The notes: a model not told the origin generated them from the letters alone. A stretch of 64,000 nucleotides of DNA from Anthopleura xanthogrammica (GCA_964019055.1 OZ025209.1:6063071-6127070); one strand, 5' to 3'; counted from the first letter of the stretch, positions 32,992 to 47,800 are shown. A program made the numbers and translations.

Positions 32992-33233
32992 AGGGACTGG
33001 TCATAAAGTAAGGGGGGGGGGGGGGTGGCGGCAAACTAGAATTCAATTAGCATATTTTTATGATGGCCCATTATTAAATGCGGTTGAAAAAGTCTACCAG
33101 TTTTGAAGTATAATTGCATGGATGTTAGATGTTCCATTTTATAGATAGCCCACCCCTTTCAAGAAGCTCAATATTACGTGGCCCACGCCCTGTTTTTGCT
33201 GGCCCATCCCCCCTTACTTTATGACCAGTCCCT
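32992..33233. mobile_element. MITE with AGGGACTGGTCATAAAGTAAGGGG ends
   Basis: AGGGACTGGTCATAAAGTAA and TTACTTTATGACCAGTCCCT are exact inverted ends, each followed by a run of G or preceded by a run of C. It lies just downstream of the SOUL stop codon and could contribute to its 3' UTR. Confidence 0.8.
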
Positions 33234-34189
33234 AACTTAAAAATATATTTACAATAACTTAAAAATAGTTGAAAATATTTAGAAAATTTGTTTGTTTTCT
33301 TTCCTTGGACATTTAGATGAAATTCGTTTGTATTCGGCCGATCTGTTGATATATACCAATTACAAACGAATGATGGTAAAAAAAAATGAGCTTCGACGAA
33401 GTCAGTTATTAGAAATGATATCACTCCAGTCGAGTTTTTGAAGCTAAAAATTTGCTTCAAACCTCTCAAACGAAAGAGTACGTACGAGTTCATGTCATGC
33501 AACCGGCGTCTCTATAATCATTTTCGGATCTTTACCAATGAAAAACCAGAGCAATTTAACAGTCATCCAATCACAGCAAATTATTCCTGTTCTTAGCGTG
33601 CATGTGACGTCACGGCCGCCATGTTGGACAAATAGCAGATTTCAGGAGTGCGACGAAGTGCGATGTCATTCGTGACATTCGTGACGGAAAAGTGACAGAA
33701 ATGGGCTAAAACGAAAAGTAGTTTCGTAGAGATATTTATTTAATTTTTCTTCTGGTGGAAAAAGTTTTTCAAACTTTATTTTGGCTTTTTTTAGTGGTTT
33801 CGACGAATATTTGGACTTCGGTTGTATATTTTGAGACCCGACTTTTTTATTTTATTTGTGGAAAAATACGACTCAATTGACGGCTAAGCGCGGGAAGTTT
33901 AAAAATCTATGTTAGTTCGGTTTTAATTCTAAGGAATTACCGGCTTAAGTATTCTGGTTATATTATTGTACAGTCAAAATATTAAATATACTATACACGC
34001 TTAATTATACAAGCAAGTTGAAAATGTTTTAATAATCTATTAGATAATTATATTAAAAGAAATCATATTTACAAATACTTACAATAATCAAGCTTTTTTT
34101 GTGTAAAATTTCATTATAGTAAATTTTATTAAAATTATAGTATATTGCACATGGTTAGATTGAAATGAGACTTGCACATGGTTAGATTG
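33234..34189. other. Intergenic, nothing recognised
   Basis: AT-rich sequence without exon-like frames. The open stretch at 33125-33502 (minus) overlaps the MITE and shows no protein character. Confidence 0.4.
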
Positions 34190-34690
34190 TCGTCATTTCT
34201 GCGCTGTGTTACGTCATACCCCATTTTAGTAATTTCTCTTACGGCCATCGGTCATCTCGTGTTCCATTCACGTCATTCATCCATAATTACCACAAGAAGT
34301 AAGTAATCTATGGTACTAACACGTCATTACTGTGCTGTGTTACGTCATACCCCATTTTAGTAAATTCTCTTACAGCCATCGGTCATCTTGTGTACCATTC
34401 ACGTCATTCATCCATAGTTACCACAAGAGGTAACTAATCTATTGTACTAACACGTCATTACTACGCTGTGTTACGTCATACACCATTTTAGTAATTTCTC
34501 TTACGGTCATCTTGTGTACCATTCACGTCATTCATCCATGATTACCACAAGAGGTAAGTAATCTATGGTACTAACACGTCATTACTGTGCTGTGTTACGT
34601 CATACACCATTTTAGTAAGCCCTCTGTCTTACGTCATTCGTCATAATTACCACAAGAGGCGGGTAACTATGGTAACACGACACATTACTA
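34190..34690. repeat. Tandem repeat, about 120-131-bp units, four to five copies
   Basis: Units begin CGTCATTACTGTGCTGTGTT, then ACGTCATACCCCATTTTAGT, and end with ATTACCACAAGAGGTAAGTAA. Copies start near 34191, 34323, 34455 and 34577, with a shortened last copy to about 34690. Each carries several ACGTCA (CRE-like) hexamers, simply as part of the unit. Confidence 0.85.
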
Positions 34691-35322
34691 TGCTGTAATT
34701 AACATTAAATCCTCTTTTCCAAATCTCCTCATCACGTGGTTGTAGAAATTTTACTAGATTTACATACCCATCATGACCATACGATGTAATCAAAAATCAT
34801 GTGACCACCAGGTTGTGTCATTACGGTGCCATAGCAACGTTATGGCGTCATAGTTACATACGACTTAAGTCTTATCCCACGTGATAATAATGTCAAATCG
34901 TGTCAAATAGCTGTGTGGGAAGTCGTAAAAAATGGTTAAAATGAAGTTTCTTGCTCCTCTTATTATAGCTTAACCCTGCTAATCTTGCATAAATAACGTC
35001 ACATCCGCCCTGTTAATGTATACGTTACGTAAAGCGGATATCTGTCACTTACTTTAAAGGCAAACAATACGAGGCTGATAATTTAAAGGATATATAAATT
35101 ATTCTAGCTAAGTTAATAGCCTTGGGAAGACACCAGCACCTGAACAAGTTCTGTATCGACCACAAGGCAATCCAGGGATTGTGAGAACGTGTGAGCACGT
35201 GATCAGCGTACGTTGACGCTTGTCTTACGGCGAGCTAGTTGAGTCAAACGTATGTCTACACTTGTTTTATCTGGTGGAAACATAGTTAAGGAAAGCATTT
35301 CATTTTTTCGCACGATTTCTCC

Positions 35323-35640
35323 AAACAACCTCTGGGCTGATCAAAGTCAGGACATGGATAACTCACAGATCGAACCCTGAAGCAACCTCTGGGCTGATCA
35401 AAGTCAGGACATGGATAACTCACAGATCGAACCCTGAAGCAATCTCTGGGCTGATCAAAGTCAGGACATGGATAACTCACAGATCGAACCCTGAAGCAAC
35501 CTCTGGGCTGATCAAAGTCAGGGCATGGATAACTCACAGATCGAACCCTGAAGCAACCTCTGGGCTGATCAAAGTCAGGGCATGGCTAACTCACAGATCG
35601 ATTTGGAATTGAACCTGTTAGGTTTTGCGGAGGGAGGAAA
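35323..35640 (-). repeat. 57-bp tandem repeat amplified inside a dispersed repeat
   Basis: Five copies of a 57-bp unit (CAACCTCTGGGCTGATCAAA, GTCAGGACATGGATAACTCA, CAGATCGAACCCTGAAG). As 57 is a multiple of 3, an open frame with a 19-residue repeat (SYPCPDFDQPRGCFRVRSV) appears on the minus strand. Single copies of the parent repeat, with the downstream GGAGGGAGGAAAACCGG, occur at 53390-53470 and 63858-63975, so this is an expanded interspersed repeat and not a gene. Confidence 0.8.
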
Positions 35641-35823
35641 ACCGGTGAAAACCCCTCGAATCAAGGAAGAGACCTAACATTCAAGCTCTACTTACGTCAT
35701 GCCAAGTCCAAGAATCGAACACAAAGGCAAGAGATGAGTAAACAGGATTGATTCTAAGATTCAGTAGGCAGACAGTATTTATAGCAGATGGCTGTAGGCC
35801 AGTTTTATATGGAGATTAATATA

Positions 35824-38800
35824 TTAATATAATATTATAAGGATACATTTTTGTAATAAAACCAAGTCAGTGTCTTTCTTGACATCTTCTTCTAGCCCTT
35901 GTAACAATAACTGTGCTGTTTCGTATTTCTCACGGCACTGAAAAAAGACGTTGATCTGGTTATTTGATTACTCAAAGAAAAGAACAAAAAGAAGTCAGCA
36001 CTGGTTTGATCTGAAAACGCGTACTAATGGGATAAACGAAGACATGGGGCTGTTGGAGGAGTGGAGTGAGTACCGATGGTGAGGACTCATAGACTGACAA
36101 CAAAACGAGAATTCAATGAAAGTTTCCACATATAATTGCAAGAAAAACATAAATAAGAAATGTTATCATTGAACAACCTCTTTTGGGTTCCCAAACAGCT
36201 CATCCAAAGCTGCATTTTTACACTAGAATGTAGAAGAAAAAAATAGAATTAATAGTGATAATAGAATTTTCCTGAAACCACTCGAGTCAGTGACCACGAA
36301 ACATTGCCTGGAAATCGAGGCTGAATCTGATGTCTTACATTTACTGTATTTTATCTATTCTTTTGTTTTTTTATTATATTTTTTATTGTTTTTTTATTGT
36401 AACCTTGCCTACCTTGCTCTCATTGGTTATCTATTTTCTATCTTTACCATATATACACTACCTTCCACTCTTATTCTCTCTTTTACTCCGATGAAGGACT
36501 AGCGTCCGAAACGTCAGTAAGTGATCTTTCTTATTTTTTACGGTGTAAAATTTATCTTTTTATCACAACTGTTTCATTAGAAACACCGACGCAGCCCACA
36601 CTAGCTTACCGCTAGTTATCATCTCTTTGTATTATATCAAGACCAACCTCGACTTGGAACCATTGTTTCGTGGTCACTCAAACGAATTCGGTAAGAACAG
36701 TTATTAAGGATAGGAGATGGTCTTCGAGTAGGGTTTAGAGTACTATCACTAGCATAAAAAATAAAATTCGAGAAAAAATGAGAAAGAATACTTACCAGTT
36801 CCATTGCATATGTATACATTAGTTTATCAGCGTTGGCCTGTAAAAAGCAAAACATTGTCAATTTTTTTTTAGCCTCAGGAAATATAGCTAAGGGGGCTTT
36901 CATTTATAACTGTATGGGGGGCGGGGCAATATTTGGGGGGGGAGGTCACATTATTTTCGAAGCCTATATAGGGGGTTGTTACTAATTGTATGCAGCTTTA
37001 TAGGGGTTTAGTAATAAACTGGACGAAATATAGGTGGGGTTATGATATTTTTGCCAGTCAGGAAGGGGGGGTTGGGTAATATTTGGATAAGACAACAGAT
37101 GATTTTGCCGACCCCTTCCCGATACACTAATACATGAAAGTCACCTAAATATCTTATAATACATGAGGTAATCAAATAACGTTATCAATATCTTACCGTT
37201 ATGATCTTATCCGTTGTCATTGATTTGGACTGCAAGAAGGACTTAATTCTCGCTGTTCTGTCCAAACACTGTCGGTACCGATTGTTCAGTTCGTTCACCA
37301 CTAGGGAAACAAAACAAATACCGATGATGAGACAACGATAAATCAAAGTGGAAAACCTGGCGTCATGGTGGGTCCCGCACAAATGCTACTAGAAATCTCA
37401 GTAGAAATAACTTCCGTTTGGTTAGCCTCCTTCGCAGACGTTCTTAGGGTCGTCACGTCGTCACGCAACGTTTCTCTCCCTAAGAGCGTCTGCGTAGGAG
37501 ACTACCGGTTGGTGTGATGAAAGAGATAAATATTAAGAGAAAAATTTCCTATGCCATAAAATATCATGAGCATATAATGTTTTTATGTCACTCGAAAATC
37601 GATTTTTGAAAAAAAAAACATTCGAAAAATATAATTTAGAAAAATTTCATTTTTCTTTTTTCTGAGAGATGCCCGGGCATATATACACACACTCATGCCC
37701 AGGACTGCATAACGTCAAAATATACTAGTCGACCTTAAATCTTAGTCATAAACATCTATCTGGAGTAATCAGTCTGCTCGTACCATTCTTCACTGCGTTG
37801 GAAGGTTTCAGTCGACGATCTTGGAGTTCCTCCTTGGCAAAACGCAAAGCAAGACTCGAGATGCGCAGCGCTTTCAAGTACAGAACAAGCTGTTCTGTGG
37901 TTCTGAAAAGATAACACCACCATTGTCATTATGACTATTAATAACTATTATAATCATTGCTACCGGTACCAGCACCGGACCATCATCACCACCATCCTCA
38001 GCCCATCACCATCACCATCACCATCACCATCACCATCACCATCACCATCACCATCATCAGCCCATCATCATCAGCCCATCATCATCATCATCATCACCAT
38101 CATCAGCCCATCACCATCAGCCCATCATCACCATCACCATCACCATCACCATCACCATCACCATCACCATCACCATCACCATCACCATCACCATCACCAT
38201 CACCAGCCCATCATCATCAGCCCACCATCATCAGCCCATCATCATCATCACCGTTACTACCACAAATACCACTGGATCATCATCATCATCGTTACTACCA
38301 CAAATACCACTGGATCATCATCATCATCATCGTTACTACCACAAATACCACTGGATCATCATCATCATCATCGTTACTACCACAAATACCACTGGATCAT
38401 CATCATCATCATAACCACCAGCATCATCACCACCACTATCACCCCCTTATAACCTCCACGATATTCAATAATGACTGTTCTTACCTGCATTCCTCGCTAA
38501 TGTTTCCAATTTGATCAGTTAAAACGCTTTCATTCTGAGAAAAACAATTTATGTAAAGTTAGTGTACTATTGATGCCCAGTGAATGGGGGGGGGGGGGGG
38601 GAGGGGGGTATATACACTGATCGGTTAAGTAGTGAAAGCTTTGGCTATATTGTGAAATCTGTTAGAGTGAGTTAAGGAAGCTAGTCACAGCTTTTTCCAC
38701 TGACAAGGATTGTTTTGCATCTCAAAACTGAGGTGCCATCCATGATGGCGTAAATGATCACGTGACTGGGTAGTAACTATGGCCCATACTGAATGATTGA

Positions 38801-41800
38801 CAGCAACATAACAAGACAACAGGTATTTGTAACAAGGCTAAATACTAATATATATATATATATACGTGAATGAATGAATAATGAATGCATACCATTCGTA
38901 ATGCCATTGAGTCAGCAAGCGTGGTCAGCGGTGCACCTCTAGCTCGTATGACAACCAAGATGGCGTCCACCAGGGATGAAGCGAAAGACAGCTTGCGTAC
39001 TCCATCAGTATGTTCAGTCTATATATAAACATAGTTCATAGACTTTTAATTTAATAGTGTATTAAAATACGCTGGCCGTGCAGGATTCCTCAAAAACAAC
39101 AGACCTTTCCTGAATTCGCACTAGTTGAGTGCATGCATGACCACGAAACAATGGTTCCAAGTCGAGGTTGGAGTTGATAAAAACAGTATATGTTAAGTTC
39201 AACCTCGACTTGGAATCATTGTTTCGTAGTCATGCACTCAACTTGAGCGAATTCGGGAAAAGTCAATGCAGCACGTCGGAACGCAGCTAAATTTGGAGGG
39301 CAAAACAAAAGAATTTCAAACTCCTATTGTTTTGCCCTCCAAATTGAGCTGCATTCCGACGTGCTGCAAGGGGTCTATTCCAGGGATTTCGAAGTAGTAT
39401 TCAAGGTATAAAATCAGTATTACCTCCAAGAGCGTGTCTTCTGGTAGTTCTGGAGCGATAAGTGCAATCGTTCCCTCCATTTCGGGAGAACAAGGTTCTA
39501 CTTCATGTCTGGCAGACGATGAGCTCTCAGAAAAGCCTCTAGTCACTTTAGTACCTTTATCGTTTTTATCAAAAAAAATATTAGTATTCATCGATGATAC
39601 TGGTCAAACAGAATATAAGCTAGGGTTTCAGTATGAACCGCGGTAAACTCCCAGCGCAAACTTCTGTTAAAACTATATTCCAGCAGTTTTCTTGTTACTG
39701 ATTTTCGAACCAAATTTCTGAAATTTAGAAGAGAACAGATGCGTTCGCGCCCCAAGGCGCCTTCCACTCACGCAATGCGCGTTTTCCCGCGCTTTTTGGT
39801 ATATGCATCATCTATAAGTCTATTAATATCTTTCATATTCAATGTACCTTTGCCAGGCATGACGAGAGCGGGAGTGTCATTGATCATAGTTTCTTGACCA
39901 GAATACTTGGGTAAAGAATGAAAAGGTATGATATCATTTCCCATCATGGCAGCGGAAGGAGGTGAAGACCCGGCAGTAAACAACCCACGTAACGGCTTGA
40001 GCTCCTTCTCCTCCTCACTATGACTCGTATGAAGAGACTTAGTGGGGGATCCTGGGATGGGAGGTAGTTGAGGAGGAGTAGATGATGGAGGAAAGGTTGG
40101 TTCAATATCTGCCTGTGGTGACAGCGGTCCACCACTAGAGTGACGTCGCGATGTTTGATTGGTGTTTAATCCTAACTGAAGCTGACCAGTATTCAACAGG
40201 CCAAATGATCTGTTTCGATGGAGACCCATAGCTGTGGCTAAAATAGCAGGTGAGCTGTGTACTTTTAATATCGGTCTTCCTTCAGTCCCTTCGGACAGCG
40301 TCTCCAAAGGCACAAGGCCCGTGTTGGTCTGCCAGGCCAAGGCAGAAAGGAGAGGAGAAGAACTAGATGGGTTTCTTGATCCTTCTATATTAGACAAAGC
40401 TCGCCTGATGGTTCCAGGCCGAGGGCGGCCCAGAGGTTCCATACTTGGAGTATCAGTAGTTATCTGTGGTACAGCATTTAAATTGGCCAGTTTATAAAAC
40501 CCTGCTCTGGAATTGTCAGTAAGGGTTTTGGCAACTGCAGTGACCAGAGATGGAGCTACGGTGTCAGTGGGTGACTGTGTTTTCTTCAAATAAGATGGAC
40601 TTGGAAGAGTCCTTGAAACATCAGGGACTGATCCTCTACTTGGAAGTGTGATTTTTCTTCCGGTTTCCTGCGAAGACTTGTACGGTAAAGCTTCAGTTGG
40701 GCTTCCTGTGGAAGAGGTTTTCCGAGGCACAGGGATCGGGGTAGAAGACTGGGAACTGGGAGACACTTTTGGACGAGGACCTGGGGATGAGGTCGTTCTG
40801 ATACGTCGAGGGACTGGAACAGAGGATTGCTGGGGCGTACCTCGAGACAATTGTGGCTGATTACTGGCGGAATGAGCACGAGGTCTTGTGGGAGGTGAGC
40901 TGGGTGAAGATGAACCAACAATAAATGTTGCTCTGCGAGGTGGGGATCGTGGAGAGGTTGGCTGAGGGGATCCTGGGCTGAACATTCTCGCATCTGTGCT
41001 TCTCGGAGGTGATGATTGGCTGAAAAGGAATTTTAAAAATTACTTCAGTCACAAAGGAAAACCTTTTACCACCTCAGTCACAGGGTCCGCAAGATTTAAG
41101 CACACCCGCAGTAATCAATAAATAATTTATTATAGATTATAAAACTCCAGCCCCTGAAACACAAACAATTCAAAAAGATACTGAAATAATCGCCAAGAGA
41201 ATAATTTACAAAAAAACATAGCCATCATGTCGGTTGATAAAAAAAAATAAACAAATAAATAAAAAAAAAAAATTAAAGAAAAGAAAGTCTTATCACATTA
41301 ACAAATCTAGCAATAAAGACAGGCACTCGTAAATATACTTACCATTCATATGGAAAATAGAGATCCAACGGTAGCTTTGCTCTCTGTGTACCTTGAGAAA
41401 TACCGAAGGCAACATCAGCATATCAGATACAACGACAACAACGACAACGACGACAACAACGACAACAACGACAACAACAACGATAACAACAAAGACAGAG
41501 ACAACAGTGCAACGACAATATCTTACCATTACCATCGAGATTATTTGGAACAATGACAAAATCCTGAAGGAAAAATGCAACAGCTTAACGTTAGTCAGTG
41601 ACAGAGATTGGGACGCAGCAATAAAACGTTTCAGCACGTTTTTGCAAATTATTGAAATCACTGACACAAAAAAAAAAAGCTTTTTAATGTAAACGATTTC
41701 GCGTTTTCGTTGTCGGTAAGATGGAATTATACTATGAATTACAAGATATAAGAATTCAATTTATGGACCATTTTCCCAGACTAACCTCCGGTTCCATGTC

Positions 41801-44800
41801 ATCATCCACTTGGGTTAGACGAGGAGGACTGGGCATGAGTGTTCCTGATGACCTTTGAGCTCGATTATAATAGGCTGAAAGATGATTTTATAATAATAGT
41901 TATAAATGTCATGTTCTACTGATTGAAAGCGAGTGCTAGTCCAAAAGGTGTAATAATTTTATTATAGTTTTGTTGTTGTTGTTTGCTTTTCATTTATTGC
42001 AGCAGCCAATCCCGTGCGCCAGAACTGTTTGTCACATGCAAAGATGTTGTTCTTGTGACGTGACCTTGCATGAGTAGATAGATAGTGTACTTGTTTGCTT
42101 TACTTACCATTGCGGCAGCCAATCTCATGCGCCAGAACTGTTTGTCGCATGCAAAGATGTTGTTATTGTGACGTGACCTTGCATGAGTAGATAGATAGTG
42201 TACTTGTTAGCTTTACTTACCATTGACAGGGCTGTGCTCCAAACTACCTTGACTGACAGGGTGTGGATCTTGAGGGGAAGTACCTGTTATATCGAATGGG
42301 GGTGTGATACGGTGCAACAAGTCTACTCGGATATCCCCTAAAGCCTCTGCTCCAAAACTCTGCATATTCAATAGAAGAGAAAAATGTTTCCAATTGTTTT
42401 GATTGACACTGGGATGAAAGCTGGCATTACAAGGTTTCATGAGTGAGCAAGAAAAAGGGCACTGGACATGTTGACTTGACTATGAAAAATGCGTGGAATG
42501 GATAGTCTCAGTATCAGAGACTGAATAATACATTGGAGCAATCACTAAGGTTCTTCTCTCCAACCAGGGCTATCATTTTATGGAGCTGATGAGATTCATC
42601 AGACAAAACATGCAATGCGAGTTTATCTAATTTGAATGTTTGGTAACTGCACCCTTTGAAGGTGAAAGTGATGGCACGACATTCATAATGTAGATTAAAA
42701 AACTTACTGGAGAGCTTGAGCCGGAGGATCTTGTTCCTTGGGAACATCCACTGTGATGTCTATGTCTTGATGGCACAGCCACAGGTGTAGCTAAACAAAT
42801 GATCAATGTCATGAACCATTCATAATTTATAAGCTGGGGGGAGGGGGGGGAGGGTCTGTGTGTATTTTGAGCTTCAAAACAACACAAATTTGTTAGCCCC
42901 CATTTTACAAACCTAATATATTTGTTAGCCCCCTCCAGAATTCACATGCCCACCCAATCTGTCGCCCAGCCCGTAAACTATATATTGTCCCTTATGCAGG
43001 ATGAAATAACACGAAACGTACACAGTTTTGAGTTCTATTAATAATATCAAAACAGGTCAACTTGATTTTCAATAATAATTGCTACTAAACAATGTATGTG
43101 ATTTTTGATTTTTAAGTGTTTACTTACAAGATCTTTGTACAATTCGTCCAGTCAGGAAAGGATGTGAGAAAAATTCACCTACAAAAATAATAAAAAGCCA
43201 GACTGAGTGAAGGCTCACTGCAGTAGAACTTAATTTGTGTGATGACTTTTGGAATTACGCCAGATCCATACTACGAAAACCACCGAACTGTGGAAATGCA
43301 AGAAAAAAACATGCCATTGTCACGCCCACAAACATTAACGATCATGTCTACATTCCTTAGTGGCGGTATGATGAAAGAGCAAACCGAGAGCAAGCTAGAA
43401 GCCTTTTTAAGCCAGGTTTGGGGAAATCACAAAGAAAAAACAAATCAAATACGAAACCAATCTAAAGTACAAATATAAAATGTATTTTATTGGGAGAATT
43501 CAACCATTTAAGTGTTAAAAAAAAATTAAAGGTTTTTCCAAGTTGCACGTGCCTCTAGGAATGCAGACAAGATCGTTAATGTTTGTGGGCGTGACAATGG
43601 CATGTTTTTTTCTTGCATTTCCACAGTTCGGTGGTTTCCGTAGTAACTGCCCCATGTTACCAAGTGAGGTAAAAATTAGTGGAGAAAATAGGAGGAATAT
43701 AAAAAGATGAAGATACAAGATGTAGGAAAATGGGCTACAAAAACGATAAAAATTACTTGGGATGGGAATGAGATATGAAATGGAAAGTAATGAAATCAGA
43801 TTAAAGGATGGGAAAAAATGATAGACATGAAATGGTTTAAAGTCATTATATAAAGGACAGAGGAGACTAATATTATATATGCTAATCTTAAGCATGCACA
43901 CTTGGTGGCCCTCTGTGTGGGGTACTGCCCTCACTAATAGACTGGGGTAAGGGTTGGAGACTGTCTAGTTGCAGGGGAAACTGTCTACCCACATATAGAG
44001 GGCCACTATGTACTCAGGCTAGCTTGTCTTACCAAAGTCCATTCTATCTTTTGGGTTTCGTTTTAGAAGCCCTGTGAGTAGGTCCTTGATGTGGCTTGAT
44101 GTGCCAGCGGGAATGCTAAATAACAACATTACAAAATTCTAATTTTAAGCCAGGGTTAAAACTTGTTAAAATTCAAAGGAAGTTTGGGAATGCTCTCATT
44201 GGGCATAGGATTGCAGGGCAGAGAATGGTTGAGGTTTTTACTTTTTTCTGTATAAAGTCATACTTGTCCAAACAATGCTATGCACCATGAAAAAGGTATG
44301 TACCAGTAATTCTTTAATCAATGTTAATTATGTTAACGTCCTTGAACCATAAATTAACCTATTCATTGCTATATAGGTGCTGATTGGGACAAAAGTCATG
44401 ACAGATAATTGGCACTAGACTATAACATCAATACATTACCATGAAATACTCTACTTGTCACTAAGCATTTATTGATTGATGGTAGTCTATTGCAGTTTAA
44501 CCTAAAGCAATTTTTGCCTCAATCAGTTTGTGTAAATCAAAATAGTTGTAACTCACTTGGGACAAATTCCTTTGTTTTTCTCGTAAAACTTCTTTAGTGC
44601 CTGCGGGCTATTTGCCTGTAGAAAATAGGCATTTATATTTTGTTATTCTTATGATTCGAATTCCCATTTAAACTGCATGATTCAGACTTGCTATCCCTTA
44701 AGCATTATGTCAAACAGAGAAGTAGTAATCAAGGCATTGACACATGGTCTGGCGTGAATACCTACCGTAAATGGAGCTTTACCAGTGAGACACTGATAGA

Positions 44801-47800
44801 CGATGGTACCAAGACTCCAAAGGTCTGCCTTAGCATCATAAGCTTTTGACATGATCACTTCAGGGGCCTATGAATGATATATTTGAGTAGGTTTATAGAA
44901 TATTGTTGGGCTAATTGTTATTACTATCATTTATTTTTCATGGGGAAGGGATTGCAAAAAAAATAATGCAGAATACATGCCAGTGTGAACAATTGTAGTT
45001 AACTCAATTAATAGTTGCAATATTGCAATTCTGGAACATTAGTGGCTATCAGTAAGTAGTTAGTTCACAAAAATTAATTCATGGTGCCTCCTAAGTGTTG
45101 ATCAAAATACTGTGGTCCAGTTCATATCAAACATTCCCTCCCCTCATCCAAACCCATTAAATTCTCTGTGAACCTACCATGTACATGGGAGAACCACAAA
45201 GAGTTGCAGCCATCATCTCACCAGGAAGAAACCTTGCAAAGCCAAAATCAGCTAAAAAATCAGAAATAATAGTAAGAATGACAACATCATGGTAATATTG
45301 CACCCCACAATCATATCATTACCAGCAGTTGAGGGTGCTAATGGATGCAATACCAACCATTTCTCACCCAGTAATAGTATCATTTTTACTTGCACTAGTA
45401 ACTGTTTCCCTGTGTAATAAGAAATATTGGGCTAACTGGCCACGCCCTAACAAAATTGCCACATGTCCAGCTAAAAGCCTCTTAGGCCAGTCCCATGACT
45501 AGCCACTTTGACTGGTCACATATATTGATCAGTTCAATGTGGTAGGTCATCGCGTTAGCATCAACAAGCCATTATTTTGGGCCCTAAGTGTGTACAGTTC
45601 TTAGTGCTTACCAATTTTGATCTTGATGTCAGAAGGAGATGGATTTGCAGTTCCCGTGTGGCTTAAAAGCAGATTTTGAGGCTTCAAGTCTCTGTGAACT
45701 ATTCCCTTTGACTGAAGTGTACCCATAGCAGATGCTAAAAAAATACAAATGAAATGATCACAAAAATCTTAATTATTAGTTTGGGCTACCTGTGGTTTTT
45801 CTACCACAGGTATCCCATTATGTCTGCTTGTCCCATCAGATAATAAATTTTGAATTGATACTCAATATTTGAAAATATGTACCTATTTGTTTAAGGAATA
45901 TCCTAATGGTGTCTTCACTCAGAGTTCCTTTCACTGTAAAAACATATATTTCTTATTAATAAAGAAAATAATTAAGTTACTAACAAAATTTAATATGGTA
46001 CAACAGCTTTGAAATTTTTTGAGTAGGCAGTTATAATTAGGTTTGCAGTCAACTTTACCTTGAAGGTAATCAGCAAGATCTCCTCCATTGCAGTACTGTA
46101 ATTAAATAATAATAATAGTAAATTAATAAATGGCTGATAATTAAACCATAATATTATGCTAATAATTTTGTTCTTACCTCCATTACCAGGTAGACATTAT
46201 TAGGCCGTTCCTGTTTGGCAATAAGATAGGAGACATAATATTATTTATATCATCATTGAGTCAGTTTCTTTTGTTCACTGGTGGTCTTTATCCTTCATAT
46301 TCACCCAACGGCAGCTTATCCAGGTTGATATCTAATTATCAACCTCCCGAGCAGGTTGATATCTAGTTATCAACCCCATGCTTAAGAAACTTCCCCAATG
46401 ATGATATAAGGTGGTTATATACCTTATACCTCACTGGATAAGAGATATATAACAGGTCGCCTGGGGTTGATATATCTCATACCCACTGAGGTATAAGGTA
46501 TATATACATCTTTACATACATCTTTTTACTGGGTTGCCTGAACCTGCTCCATTCATAAACTACATTCCTTTCATTTTCTGTGAAACATTCCATGATCATC
46601 ATACCAGTATAACATTGCATTTAACAAATTGTCCAGTTCTGAGCCTGTGCATAATACAGGCAAACCAATTTATGCTCTAAGAGTGTCTTGTTTCCATTAA
46701 AAAAATCAGTTAAATATGTATTTAAAGCTGATTATTTATAGCATTAATACCTGTTCCCTCAAGGTCAATACTGGTGAATACTGAATTAATTTTCCAAACC
46801 ATAAAATGTTTTAACAATTTAATATAATCAATAATTAAAATGATTCTATCCCTAAGCAGTATAAACAAAAACATTATTTACCTGACAATCATACAATGCA
46901 ACAACATTTTCATGATGGAGTTCCTGTGTCAAAAAGCACTATATAAGGAGACTGGCATATATAGGATATAACATTTCAAATGTCAGTCACAATATTGACT
47001 TGACCTTGGGAAATTCTCATTGTAAGATTTTTGTCTTTTTTGCATAATGATTTTTGCTTCAGAGTAAAATCATTTGTATGCTCTGGGTTTTTTGTTGTTG
47101 AAATATTTAAAGAATTCCTCCAAGTGTGATCCCCCTAATTTCTAAAACCCAAACTCCAACTTTGTAGCTTTGCAACACCAGGATTTATGATGCAATCTTA
47201 TTGTTACTCACAAAAAAAAACCATATTGTGTTCTAATAATTCTATACCTTTAAAATTTTTATTTCCTTCGCCAAAAGGTTTTGCGTTTTGGACAAATTCT
47301 TCTTGGATATGACCTTTATTGCTACCACGAAATCTTCTTTCTAAATAAGGCAAGAAATAAGGTTATTAAACTCAACATTATTGTCATTCGGTTCTAGAGC
47401 TAAAATGAATGAGGTGGCGAACTTGGACTGTTTACTGAAGCTGAAGTAAAAAGGCGGGATACATAACCGTTACAATGATAAAGCGTGTGCAGTTTGTATC
47501 CTAGGGATAACATTATATTATTATGGAAATGGATTCAAAACAGAATAATAAGCTGATTAAAAATACGTACATGACAACATCACGAAATTAAATATCCTTG
47601 TACGAAAATATAAATTTGGTGTGAAAAATCGAAAATGTGATTAGGTTGAAAGAAGATTCTAAACGTAGAATACAAGCACATTTACTCAGGAACATTGCTT
47701 TGTTCCTCACAATTAATTGTACATAAAGCACAAGAGAACGACCAAAACGTAGTAAGGAGAAAACATTTCTCTCCATCCTAGGTTGTTTTGAAAAAATAAA

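Noticed and set aside
34190..34690. Cluster of ACGTCA sites as a CRE enhancer
   Set aside because: The sites come from copies of one tandem unit, so repetition alone explains the cluster. No gene start is near.
35286..35537. 83-codon frame with SYPCPDFDQPRG repeats
   Set aside because: The frame exists because the 57-bp unit is a multiple of three. The unit belongs to a dispersed repeat.
37931..38514. Frames encoding poly-His and Ser-Pro runs
   Set aside because: Microsatellite (CATCAC)n inside a ULK intron, with no homologous protein structure.
41343..41383. Treating the 41-bp ULK exon as certain
   Set aside because: Phases and splice sites fit and it repairs the frame between exons 15 and 17, but its sequence is not conserved enough for me to confirm it. 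Kept in the model with that caution.
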